A stretch of DNA of 64,000 nucleotides from Paragonimus skrjabini miyazakii (taxonomy: Eukaryota; Platyhelminthes; Trematoda; Plagiorchiida; Troglotrematidae), in contig JTDE01001346.1 of the NCBI GenBank assembly GCA_014338405.1, positions 80,904 through 144,903 of the forward strand. The letters run 5' to 3'. The position numbers and the translations under genes are program-made. The stretch's first letter is position 1. Each line of letters opens with the position of its first letter. The notes beneath the pieces were generated by a model that ran no database searches, was not told where the DNA came from, and saw nothing but the letters and a program-made list of their open reading frames with translations. Positions 49,525 to 61,508 of the stretch are shown here, in pieces.

Positions 49525-52500
49525 GCATTCCTTCATGCAGTTCACTCCATGTACGCATCACCACACAGTTTATGCCTAATTTTATATCGAGAGACCGTGA
49601 CCTGATTACTTAGATAATGTGCTGTTTTGAATTTTACTTATGGTTTAAGCGAATCATCCTGTTAGTTCAGGCGCACCAAATACTAATCATCAACAAAATG
49701 TTAATGTGCCTGACGAGTACGTGATCTGGTTGTAGACCTCGGATTAGCTTCAGAAAAGAATAATGTTATCCACATTTACCAAATTGAGGTGTAACTTGAG
49801 GTGTGATCCTTTCCCTATCAAAACCATATATCGTATCTGTGGTAGTGCAGGCAGCCAGCAAGTAAAGCGAAACCCTGAACATTTTGGGTGAGAATACAGA
49901 CAGTCAGTCAGTCAATAACAACCAAATGAATTGCGACGATAGTTCAAGCGATTCACTGGATGTAAGGTCGTCCACTGTAGCAATGCCCATTCCGCCTAAC
50001 AAAAAGCAATCTTATGGAGAAACTTTATAGATATATGGCTTCTAGCCTTATTGCACTGCGTTAGGTTAAGGTTTGTTTAATAACGTTTGACTATTGGCTC
50101 TACTTTGCGCGAAAAGTTTGAGAACACAAAGCTTTCTCGGTGCGTGCTTAGTCGGAATGTCCGTGGTGAATCGTACGCTAACAGAGGTAAGATAGTAATC
50201 TACACAGTTATTTCTGAGGCTAGTAAGAACTAAGTCAAAATACTGGATGACTAGAAAATGTTTTCTTATCCACCAACATTTGGCCTACCTACAATTATTG
50301 TACAGCATAAGCTTATGTACCATAGATAAACGGACCTTGATGGCAACTCGTAGGAGGACGTCGGCCAATGATGAGTTGTTATGATTAGCGACATTGATTG
50401 TTGTTTCCGACTGCAATCACTGACCGCTGTATTAGGATTACTGCGAATGAAACTAATAGTGCAGTTGCACAGTATCCACTCGGGTGCTGCAGTACTTGAC
50501 TCGTCATCACAAACCCCGCGACGATACCCACTGCATCACCAAACCAAGGGAGAGAGCTTGCACAATTCCAGTCTAAATTGTTCTCCTGTCGATTTAGCAT
50601 TTGTCAGGCTACCTTGCTGCAGGTCCCTCTATATAATCAATACGACCCCATGTGTTTATTACACCAAGTACTAACTAGACAGTTTTCACATAACGTGACG
50701 TGTTTTCAGTTAACATTATGTACGCTTTGTGAACTCAGCCCCGTTTATCTTACACCACCTCGTTTGGTCGCTAATGCTACTGCATTACCGACTGTCCGTT
50801 GCTAATGGTTGTTCTACATACACGGAGTCTATTTGGTAAGAAGATGTATATTTTACTAATTATTAATTATTTGTGTACAGAACCAGTTTGATCTGAGTAA
50901 ACCGCCATTATTCTGTCTTATTATGCGCGAATCAAGGGATCCTCAGCTGCCCTGATAATCTGCTTTTGTCTGAGGACCACAGCAGATTCTTTGTTAATGA
51001 TACAGTACTTTTGTCTGGTGAGGAGAAACCTGTTTCTTTTTAGGTTTCGATCGCTTGGTGTACTCACCCTGTATGTATGTCACTTGACAGTGAGTAGCTT
51101 GTTGTATAATGGCTGGAAACTTCATTTAGGAGTTTTCACAATCCGCTGGACTCCATAAAAGCAAACGAACCAGACAGTTTTTCCTCAATCATTCAAACAC
51201 CGAGTTTTAATTAAACGTCGAACTGATTTATTCTCTCGAGGTTCAGTCCTGTCTTGTCTTGAACGGAGAACTGAGGCCCATCCATCCATTCTGATACATT
51301 GTTTACTTGGCTGATTTGCAAAATTGTTAACTGTTCAATGGAGTTGCTCTTGGTATGTCTTGTATTATCACTTATTGTCTGCTGGATAGATTTCAATGGA
51401 GTTCTTGCAAGCGATTTGACAATCAAGTTTTTCGGGGTTTTTGAATTATTCTTCTTGATAATTTGTTCAGTTCTAATCTTACCTTACACTGAAACGTAGG
51501 CTCGTTCGCACGTAGATCCGAGTTGCTCAGCATCATTAAACAACATCAAAAGTTTAGAAACGTGTCGAGTTTTTTTATTGAACCAGTTGATAGTTCCTCG
51601 CTGCGCTATTTCACATCATCCCCTTGACTCGCGTGGAAATTTTCCTTAGTTACTTTATACAGCTTACTTCAGAATACGTACAGACAACTATTCTCCTGAT
51701 CCTCGTGTTAAATTCGTACAGTTTCCATTCAACCGAACCAATTCAAGCCCATTCTTTGTACGTATTACTTATCTGTGAAGCTGAATCGAGTGGATATATC
51801 GGATACCGACGGCTGTTCACTGCATTATCGCCGAATCAGGTGATATAAGTACAATGTTAACACGGTCCACTCACCATTCAATTTCGTTTAATCGTATGTA
51901 CTACTTACTAATAAATAGTAGTTAGTTGTATCTGATAATTTACAAGGGACCCATTTAAAAAAATCCAGCCGAAGTCCAGATTTTTAGCAGACAGGTCTCC
52001 TCTAATAAATAAATAATACTCATCAGTAATAAATAGTAGTTGAATTTACGCACAAAATCTAGTTGGTGCTCACAGCTTTCTAAGCAAAACAATGCATCAC
52101 AATTGGTCACGTATTAAAACGTAGGTAGTTGGCAACGGGGTTAACAACTGCATTTCGTTAGCACTTCCGAACCGTAAACAGAACGGGTATGAGAAAACAT
52201 ATTGTGCGTTGTGCTAATGCTCATTATTAAGTCAATTCTTGGTTAAACCACAACGAGGTAAAATCAAAAGAGTTATCCGTTTCGCAACGTTTCTACCCTC
52301 TCGGGGAGCTTTTATCAAGCGATTTAGGTCGGAAAATTCGCATTATACAATCTTCAAATGAGGTAGTAATCAACTGGCACGTGTTTGTGTGTTTAACGGG
52401 CGATATGTAGATAGGCTACAAACAAGATGTAAGGGTTCATGGTTCATCTGAGGTCATCAAGTGATGATCCAAGGTGTAGACAAGGGTAGATAGTTATTCT

Positions 52501-52629
52501 GTGTTGTGTGACAGTGTGAGAGCATGTGTGCGTTAATCTACATGCGTGTAGGTTGTTTGGGATGGTGTGGGTGATAGGGATGTCGTAAACCTTTCCTCTG
52601 TGGTGTCACTATTGTCCACCCAGTAAATC
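49525..52629. other. Stretch with competing open frames, no defended gene
   Basis: Minus-strand frames at 50385-50600 (hydrophobic) and 51211-51426 (polar, ends in a stop) and the plus-strand frame at 51299-51499 are each plausible peptides, but none has a convincing acceptor/donor pair. The right 300 bases (TTTCTACCCTCTCGGGGAGC near 52290) probably belong to the 3' flank of the minus-strand PLE at 52630. Confidence 0.4.
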
Positions 52630-53022
52630 CTAATAAACAACTGACAATTCCAGGTCATCTGATCGGTTTGCCGCTTTTGGTGTATTAGCGATCAGCAAGG
52701 CTTCTGCCAGTAGACGTTCTTTGTGGTTACGGAAACCACTTTTTAGCACAGTCGGATGGTCGAAGTCAACTTGGTGTTGGTTGAGGATCGTGTATGCAGC
52801 AATGGCTGAATCATGTTCTAATTTCCGGAGTTGCTGAGCATCGGTAGGTAGCTTCTTACTACACCTTACATGTTCTTTAGTGCGTACTTCCAGCTGCCGG
52901 GCGGTCTGTCCAATCTATGAAGCTTGACAGTCTTTACATTTAATCCGATAGACACAGTCTGATTGCTCCAGCACTGTTCGTTTGTCCTTTAAGTGGACTA
53001 ACTTATTCCTTAACTGCATTTC
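52630..53022 (-). pseudogene. Penelope-like element, GIY-YIG endonuclease, one stop
   Basis: On the minus strand a frame of about 130 codons reads LRNKLVHLKDKRTVLEQSDC, then VYRIKCKDCQAS, a TAG at 52917-52915 where the motif tyrosine is expected, then IGQTARQLEVRTKEH. It continues through RGF-like GFRNHKERLLAEALLI to a terminal TAG at 52630. Paired cysteines, the Y-I-G-Q-T motif, the downstream arginine and glutamate and the C-terminal NHKERLLAEA segment identify a PLE endonuclease of a different subfamily from those at 31.9 and 34.3 kb. Apart from the one stop the frame is intact, so decay is recent. No RT was recognised to its right. Confidence 0.88.
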
Positions 53023-54221
53023 GTGCTGACAGTCGCTCTGAGCAAATTAGTTTTCTCGTACACGTTTACTTTGAAAGTTCTGGTCATGTCTCCGCAACTT
53101 AGTTTTGAAGTATCTCATCTAGTGGGATGCACAATTAAGACCCGGTCGAATAATGTATGCTATAATTAGTGCAACCTGCCCGAATCAATCGGTCAGAGAA
53201 ACACCCCGTTTGAGATAAATCCTTGAGCAGGCTGTAATGGGCACTGGTTTTCATATGTAAATGGAAAAAATGGTTCGCCAAACTTACGATGTTTGACATA
53301 ACGATAAATCTATTGATGTCGCTTTAGCTTGGTACTCAAACACTTATTAAATATTGCCGAAACACAGGGTCATCTGAAAGAAACTGATGATACTCAAGGT
53401 GGCTAACTGACAATTGTCTCACTAATTCAGGGATTGTCGTTCTGAAAACAAACGTTTGTGTTTACAAAGAATTGTCAAAATTTTGATGTCAAGGATTTTA
53501 TTGGTATGCCTGCAGATATCGCGTAATTACATGGACAGTTGCATTGTCATTGTGGGTTAGTCAGGGCATTAGATCAGCAATCTCAAACCAAGATGTATTG
53601 ACCAGTTTTTTCCAAGCTGATTGATCAAAATGAATACATTACTCGATAATCAGTCAGATAACATGCCTAATCAAATCTCAAGTGAATTGAAGAGAAACAA
53701 TTCACTGAGCTGAAACTATACACTATTGGTATTCATTGGGAGTATAGCGAAACGGTTTTCAAACCGTTATCAATCGATATGAATTGTCGGATCAATTTTT
53801 TGGTTGACTCAAGAATGAGGATGCAATTTTGCTGGGAATTCGAGCCACCTAGGGAACAGCAGAGGAGGATTGAGTCCGGATAATTACAAATAAATGTTTG
53901 CGGCGTGCTGTAGATGAAGACATGGAAATACACTTGGGCAAACCCGCGTAAAATGGGTAAGTTATGAAATCAACAAGATGTTGAATGCCAGTACACTGTG
54001 ACAAATGGTTTGAGGATCTAGTCGAGGTCTACTATCGCTTAACTACAAACCGGGGAAAGCATCTGGTGAACAGTACATATGGTGGAATCATATAAGCAAA
54101 CAGAAATCGGAAGACTATGATCTAGCTTACAGAGATTTTAAACAGTACGTATACATCAAGTTGTGAGCATTAAACGTTTGAGACCAGCATTACTAGCATG
54201 AGGAAATCATGAGAAGATTAT

Positions 54222-54412
54222 GATAAATGGATTGAGAATAACACAACGTTATGAGCAAGTTGTAAAACTCTACGTTTCAACCACCACGGGTGGCCTTCCA
54301 CAGGAGTGTTGTAATCGAATACAACACTCCTGATGAAGGCCACCCCAGGGTGATTGAAACGTAGAGCATTACAACTTGCTCGTAACGTTGTGTTATTCTC
54401 AATTCATTTATC
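54222..54412. repeat. Long near-perfect inverted repeat (hairpin)
   Basis: The arms 54222-54313 and 54320-54412 pair over about 92 bases with few mismatches around a six-base loop ATCGAA. The outer ends read GATAAATGGATTGAGAATA and its complement. A transcript would form one continuous hairpin. No coding frame is present. It may be a foldback element; the segment TGATTGAAACGT recalls flanks of trematode PLEs. Confidence 0.9.
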
Positions 54413-57400
54413 AATAACATGTTAAACACGACGCCAAAACTGTTTGACTTCATTCGTACAAAATTTGGTGCGGATTTCTTACAAATGGTAAGTTTTTATC
54501 TAGCTTAATCTAGAACCTTCGTTGACTCCGGATTGTAACGTAGTGGTTAACTGCGGACTATAGTCGCCCAAGTCATTGTGATAAAACACCTCATAACACA
54601 GGTTACTTCACCATTTGAACTGACAGCCAAATACTGATGAATGACTAAAGTTAGGAATCCACTCGATTTCTAGCTTTAATGAAAAAGAATGTCAACAAAC
54701 GGGAAAACTTTACAGTTGAATTAAGATAAGTGTTGATTTTGCTCCTGAGCATAACGCTACTGTAAGAGAGTAAATATAGTATCCTAACTGCTAAGAAAAT
54801 GGTTCCAGTTACCAAAATCATTGTGCACCGTAACCAAAGGTGGAACTTTTTTTAATCAACAGCTGTCATCCTCCACGTTACAACAACTGTCAGCTTAGTC
54901 CATTTTACGAAATATGCTTGCCTAAGGGAGGAATGTGGAGAAGAGTGGCCAGCCTTGGTAGTTTTAAATAAAAGATATTGGTATTGCAGATTAAGGCTGA
55001 TAATTATGTCGGCTTGATGGTTGAGATTTGTGCATAATTACTTGCTTGACTTAAAAGTCGTACACAGTGAACATGACTTCAACGCCTAACTACAGTATTT
55101 GCAATAAAAGGAGATTCATAGAAAATATTTTATTCTAAAGTGAGAGATAAGTCCATTCTTGGCAGATATGTTGAAGTTTCGAGCCACTAGTTCCTACAAC
55201 TCACATCTGTGAGGTAAGATTTCGTAATTTTATGATGAGCAACAATAAGACGTATTATAAATTTGAACAACAGTAAGATCCAAATTATGCTTCCGCTGTC
55301 AATGGGGAACTACGAGTGGGCGATAAGTTTAAAAAGTTCTCAAAGTTGAGGATTTGCAAGGAAGGTTGTTTGCAGTTCTTTTACTGAGTCTTTGATAAAA
55401 ATTTCTCAACATTGCTATTGAATGATGTGCCATTAGTAGTGGAGCGAGGTTTGATCGAAAATTTAGATAGCGGACCAAAACGGTTTGGAACCATTGTTTT
55501 AGCTCAAACATAAAAATCCAACAGGCGATCTCTAAGCACACAAAAACCATGCTTCCTGTTTCAAGATGAGTATGACACTCTATGTTATATCACACCGTTA
55601 GTAGGTTTGGTTGAAGCGTAATTTCTTCGGATTCAGTGTCTTACTTTCCAATGTGAACTAGACAAATGAATGAATTGTGAGTTACCGGTATATTCTGAAA
55701 TACATACGTTCCTCTTTCAAATCGGGTGCAGCTTTCTATCACATTCGGTACCCTTCGATTACCAGTTTTAGTCAGTGGTTTTCGGCTGGTGCAATAGCAA
55801 GTAAATTAAGGATCACCCCAAGGCTGTTAGAAATCACTGAGATGTGGCAGGAATCCGTAAATGCAAGCAGTTTCGGTAGTTGATCGACGTTAAGTCAATA
55901 GTCAGGATTGATGAACAAGTTAGGAGAGTACCTACGGGTGGACCATCACTACGAGGATTGCCACATACTCAAATGCTGTCCGATAAACTGGATAGTACGA
56001 GAACAGGAGTTTGTTAAAATTTTGCGTGGAATTATTTTGCAGGCTAAACGTGCAGCAAAAATGGCGGAAGATTTACCGGAGTAAGAAAATCTAGTCTTTT
56101 TAGATGTGAGCAAATACAGTCAACTGTGAAATTTCACACTTGCACTCCGATAGCGATTGGCTGATAGCGGCTTACGATGCAGGCGTCCTAGGCATGCACT
56201 TCTGTCCACTACATCCAACAAAACCTCAGGACTTTAGCAACGCGAGATTGCCCAAAACGCATTGGAAAATGCATCGGAGTAGTTCAGACACATGAACCGC
56301 TTTTTGTCTAGATACATCAAAAAAAATTAAGTTCTAACGTTTGGTGATTGAATGAGAGGGACCCTGCGAAGAGCAACAGCTGATATCTGTGGAGAAAAAC
56401 TCCTATTTTATATGTGATCCATTGTGGAAAAATAGATAAAATCTATGAAGCGACCTCACGCAACTTGAAAAGCAACACTATTTGACAAACTTAAATAGCA
56501 GTCTATTGCAGACATGGAGTTAACTATCGTTTATCATTGAGTTGAGTATGATAAGTAGCGAGAGATATTTTGCTACACATAAGATGATCTATTTGTTATA
56601 AACTTTTAGCCCATGTGGTAAGTGAATCGTGACAGAATGAAGAGATCTCTGTGACTCATTTAAATTCACTTGCGAGACACGTTAGTAGATTTTATCCACA
56701 AACTCGACTTCAAAATTTTGCAAATTGTCCGTTGATTGTGTTGCTTAAATTACCCGTGAGTTTCAGAGAATAGTTGGTTTCATGCACACAACAAATAAAC
56801 CGCATTCTGCTACACCAACATTTATTTAATTCACCATGTTCACACAAGTTTTCTTACACATGTTCTAACCCGATAAATACTATCCGCTCAATCTCACTGT
56901 ATGACCGCCTACGCTACGGTTGTCGAACTGTCCATCTTCCTATCCCTATCACTGATATAACTTGACCGGATAAAAACTCACGTGAGAAGTTATCAGTATC
57001 TTCATCATTTTGTGTCGAATGGTCACTCGACCCTGATGAAGTTGAACGCCATTTTTAGCACGAGTTTCAATTATCTTCGTCAATCAATGCTTCATCGAAA
57101 TAAAATCCCACACTTACTTCAGTGATTGTGTGCACAGTTCAGTTAGCAACGCAAATTGCTGAGTGCCTCATACAGCAATTAAAAGCTAGTCGTTACACTA
57201 GAGAGGAAGATTTGTTTTGTAGATTGGCGAATCCGCAGTTCATCGTACCACCTGCCTGTAAGGCGTGATGAACGCAAACCAGTCTCACCGAAATTTTATA
57301 CGAAAGGGGAGAGCCATCAGCAAGGTGGTGTGATGGAAGGACCAGAACGAGATTTTCATGTTTCGATTCAAATTAAACAGTGCTTTAATGCATCAGATAT

Positions 57401-58898
57401 ATAACACTTTAGTCACCTGTTTGTCCAGCGAAAGGAAAGCGCAGTACCAAGTAAGAAACCAGTGCGTTTGAAAGTGGAAGAGAGGCATTGCAGTTCACGT
57501 AATTAACTGCCTTTTTCATTTCACTAGGAATTTACTTAAATGTGACCTGTTTGGACATTACAGTGGGCCAAACCTAATACGTGGATTGAACAGTTTGCTG
57601 CCGACTTCAAAAGGATCCGGTCATTCTACGGTTTAGTTACTTAACACCATTTTTTGCTCGTGATTAAGTCATACGATTTTGCGGTTTATTTGACTTGATG
57701 ATAAAACATTGAAAACGAGCTTAATTGCAACAAGTTCTCTTCATCAAGTATCATCTGCTTATCATCATTAGAAAAGGGAACTGACGCTCTATGTTGAGAT
57801 TTGTGCTATTAACAGGAATCAAGTGCCGGTGGGGTTGCACCAACAAATAAACATGGAATCTGTGTGTGAGTAAGTAGGATCATGATACAATTTTCGTTAA
57901 AATTCTTCCCAAGCTTTGAAGCGCTTCGAAAAAGAAATTTAGCCACAGAAAACAAGGAAGCACACCTGTTTCAATGAACACATGTAAAGGAACGATGTAT
58001 CGGCGGAATTTAAAAAAAGTCACAGACAAACAACGCAGGAATGTAAAATTAGCAATATAGAAAGATTGATAATGAACAGAACGACTAATTAACGATGTAA
58101 GGTGGCATCTTGAACGTTAAACAGGGTGAATGGATGTTTAGCTCTAGATAAAATTCACGTGGGTTGCCTGTATTAGTTCGAAAGATAGTGTGATGCCAAA
58201 CAATTTAGCTGTGGAGCGCACTGAATAATAGTTATTATTATTATTATTATGTTACTGTTTCAATCGAGTTCATTGCAAATGGTGGTGAATTGGTTTACTG
58301 ACATTTTGAGATTGCTTCTGAAGTTAATTTTGAGAGGTACTCATGTTTTATTTGGATTACTTCTCACTTATTTGTTGTTGTAAATATGCTGCTACTGGTG
58401 ATAAACGAATTTTGTTGAAGGCCGCGAGCAATTTCACCTTCTAGCTCAGTTCAGGTCCATGTTGATAAAATGACTACTGAACAGTTGCTTGTGTTGTCTC
58501 GTAGTTTCTTCCAAGTTGACTGAGTTTTAAGTTACTGGAAGTTATATAAATAATTTGACTAATTTCAGTGATACCCCCAGCATTGACGTAATACCTAATT
58601 AAGCGTGTTCGATGTACACACGCTGATCAAACTGCAGGCTAAGAAACGGGTCGCCGATGACTTATATCTTTGATGATTGCTGTTTGCCGTTTCAGGTCGT
58701 TTCAACCGCTACCGTATTGTCTAGGTCAGAAACATAACGTGGGCTCAAGAGATCTAACTGATTCTGTGAATACAAATAAACAGAACGTCTTGGCCTAAGT
58801 GGGAGGGCTGTGGACTTAGAATACTAACAACTAATTACAAACATATCTACTGTTTTGGAAACGCTAAACCCAGCACTATTTTACTTTCGTGAATTCAG
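54413..58898. other. Long non-coding stretch
   Basis: No supported gene over about 4.5 kb, apart from the TTA microsatellite at 58231. Confidence 0.45.
58231..58251. repeat. TTA trinucleotide microsatellite
   Basis: About six uninterrupted TTA units. Confidence 0.9.
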
Positions 58899-59095
58899 CC
58901 ATGAGTTCTTATGCAACAACAACTCGACAGCAGAGCAACAGTATCTTGAGATGTAACTTGAATTTTCACAACCTGAGTGAGCGCCATCAATTTAACTGGA
59001 AAGAAATGTTGCCATGGCAACAAACTGATCATGAAAGTACATATTGCACCTGCGGTTGCTTGAAGATTAAGGACAGTGCACAACCAAGCGAGTAA
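58899..59095 (+). CDS. Candidate short coding exon, unrecognised
   Basis: A good acceptor (TTTTACTTTCGTGAATTCAG) is followed after two bases by ATG and an open frame of 64 codons to TAA. The peptide (SILRCNLNFHNLSERHQFNW and TYCTCGCLKIK) is well mixed, with a CxCxC cluster. It lies immediately before a PLE 3' remnant, so it could instead be a degenerate piece of that element. No family match. Confidence 0.28.
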
Positions 59096-59164
59096 CTTAC
59101 ATTTTGTGATTGACAGATATACACTATCTGGCCGCCATTTGACAAAACTTTATATAAGCAAAGC

Positions 59165-59500
59165 ACATCATGGAAACAAGTCACGTTGTTGACCCCGACA
59201 ATTCGTTTCAAGTGGTGTTGCGTAATCGGAATCCGAAGTTGCTTGCCTTCTCCGAAGCTATGCTAATCAATACTCGCCGTCCGGTCCTGTGTTTGTATAA
59301 ACTGTTGACTGACGCAGTGTGACTGCCCTGGAACTGATAACAGTTGTTGTTTCGTATAAACCCAATCGTTGAATGTTTCTACTGTTGTTGCTATCCGCAT
59401 GTCCTATATATTCCAATGTTCTACGTTCGTGACTGAAGAGAGTAAACAAAATGTTAACATCTTGTGACATGTGTCTTCTCTCGTTACTGGAAAATTTTAT
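59165..59500 (+). pseudogene. Penelope-like element 3' end (endonuclease C-terminus and 3' flank)
   Basis: The plus strand encodes HVVDPDNSFQVVLRNRN, then FSEAMLINTRRPVLCLYKLL and, after one stop, LPWN followed by a stop. This is the carboxyl end of the PLE endonuclease ORF. The following 170 bases (CAATCGTTGAATGTTTCTAC ... ACGTTCGTGACTGAAGA) are shared with 35420-35590, so the two copies belong to one subfamily. The GIY-YIG motif itself is not present; the copy is severely 5'-truncated. Confidence 0.78.
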
Positions 59501-61387
59501 ATAGACTATTTTGATCACACTTGGAAACTGTGCCGCTTAATTATACCACAATTCGTAAGAAAGAAAGCGCGTAGATGGCTTAAAAAGATCACGTTATGGC
59601 ACACAAAAATATAAACCACTGTCCTCAATCCATTTAATTTTTGCCTTTCATATGATTATGGTTTTCCACTGATACAAAGCTAATGTGAACCAATTTTCAC
59701 CAACAGCCAATTTTAGGGTAAGTCCAAACGTTACCGGTTACGTTACTGGAATTATGAAGGTGTTGATTGTCCACAAATCACTTAGTGTGTGTTGTTTTTC
59801 TGCTATTCTAATCTGTATGTATCTGGACAAAGAAGCGACAAATACTGATTAAGAATCATGTTCTTACAACAGAGAAGAGAGAAAGGAAGTTCCAAATCTC
59901 CATAAACTTTCCACTTGCCTCGGCGATTTCATTTGTCAAAGTAGGCAAGTTAAGTGTGCTAATTAAGTCATAGGTAATTTTGAATAATTATCGAGGTATA
60001 ATCTGCTTTTCACCTCGTTTATGTGGATGAACACAGTCCACTTCAGCTTGCCAGTTTTAGTGCTAGTTGAGGCCACAGGGGTTCGAAATTGAGATGGTAA
60101 TGAATCTTGATGCCTACCCTCACACCCATATTCCACTGGATTCGTTGCGGCCGTAACCAGTGAATTACTGGCAATCCGAGATATACCGTGTTTATCCGCG
60201 TAACCAGTGTGAAACGCACATTATAGCTCGAGTTCTTTCAAATTCCCTCTTCACAGTTGACGTTCACAGAACTGGCAACCGAGCGGACAGAAGCTTTGGC
60301 TCGTAATAAGAGAGATTGGTTATTTGATCTCCCATTCAAGTAGTTTCTACCTGACAAGTCCAGACAAGGGTGAAACCGGCCGTGGAATGTTGGTTTGAGG
60401 TTGATCATTAGGATTTATTGCACAATACGTTGTGCTCATTATTTTAGAGGCCGTTTTGTTCTCAATAGTTTTTGTCTAGACTTTCAATAATTCAAACAGT
60501 TCGGCACCAACATATTAAAGCAATCAACGGGTATGTTTCGTGATCAGTGTTCAAAAACTCCCTTCTAAAACTTGCATGCCGACCATGATACGGCACCTTC
60601 AACAGTTTTCAGACTACGTTTATTGTAGGCTAGTGCTCATTTCCTCTAGTAATATACCCATGACTTTGAATTAGTTTAAAATTATGGATTACAGATGTGA
60701 ATGCAGTTTGATTACGTTTTCGAAAAGTGTGGAACCAGGAAAGTTATTTACCACCCACTGAAGTGCTTAGGGCATCGCCTAACTTTCAGCTTGTAGAAGG
60801 CAATCAGTCGTCAGCAAAACAAGCAGCCGCGTTGGGTTATCATCAACTAGCAAGCTTGGAATTCAGAAGAAAAATACAAAGTTCTTGATTGTCATTTTTT
60901 ACATTTGTAATTACGTGCATTCGGGTCTAGGCATTAACCATCGAGGCGACCACTGCTAGATACCGTTTTATCTTCACTCAACGCAGTTTCACGCAATTCA
61001 GCTGTGCATGTTAGTTTTCCATCTAATTTCATTTGATATTCCAATTACCACACTTAGTTGTTCCTTCAACATGAATCCGCTTCAAAATAAGGATTGTCAG
61101 AGAACTGAAACATCATTACAGGGTCATAATGATCAATCAAGGTATCGTCTTTGTGGACTATATGATCATTCTCTACAACCATTAGTCACAACAAATATTC
61201 TTGCAGTTGATGTCTTTAGTCCGAACCACTGACCATCTGATTTAAAAAGAGCACCCTACTGCATCTGGTTGTACAAATGGCAACTTCTACCTGAATTCAC
61301 TAGTTATCATTTTGCATTACGAGACCGGTTACGATGTTTATAAGTCACGCATCCTAATTATTCTTTAATTTAATTGACTTTTACTAA
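59501..61387. other. Non-coding stretch
   Basis: No supported gene. A plus-strand frame at 61058-61141 has a fair acceptor (CACTTAG) and a weak donor (AAG/GTATCG) but is too short to claim. Confidence 0.4.
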
Positions 61388-61483
61388 ATTTCAGTTTGAA
61401 CATCACCCACAATTAATCGCAGCTGTCGCATTCCCATAGACTATCCAGCTGCGATCAATTGTGGGTGATGTTCAAACTGAAAT
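61388..61483. mobile_element. Minimal foldback made of hammerhead-element termini
   Basis: The arms 61388-61425 and 61446-61483 are reverse complements at 37 of 38 positions, with a 20-base loop. The right arm and the following AAACCAAATCCCTGACTACT match the right end of copies A and B, and the left arm matches the inverted left terminus of copy B. The tRNA-like head, ribozyme and body are absent, so only the two inverted ends remain. Confidence 0.88.
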
Positions 61484-61508
61484 AAACCAAATCCCTGACT
61501 ACTCATCA

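Noticed and set aside
50385..51499. Minus- and plus-strand frames near 50.4-51.5 kb, some hydrophobic, some polar
   Set aside because: Each is peptide-like, but acceptors and donors are poor and frames on both strands compete.
61058..61141. 84-base plus-strand exon candidate
   Set aside because: Too short, weak donor and no partner exon in phase.
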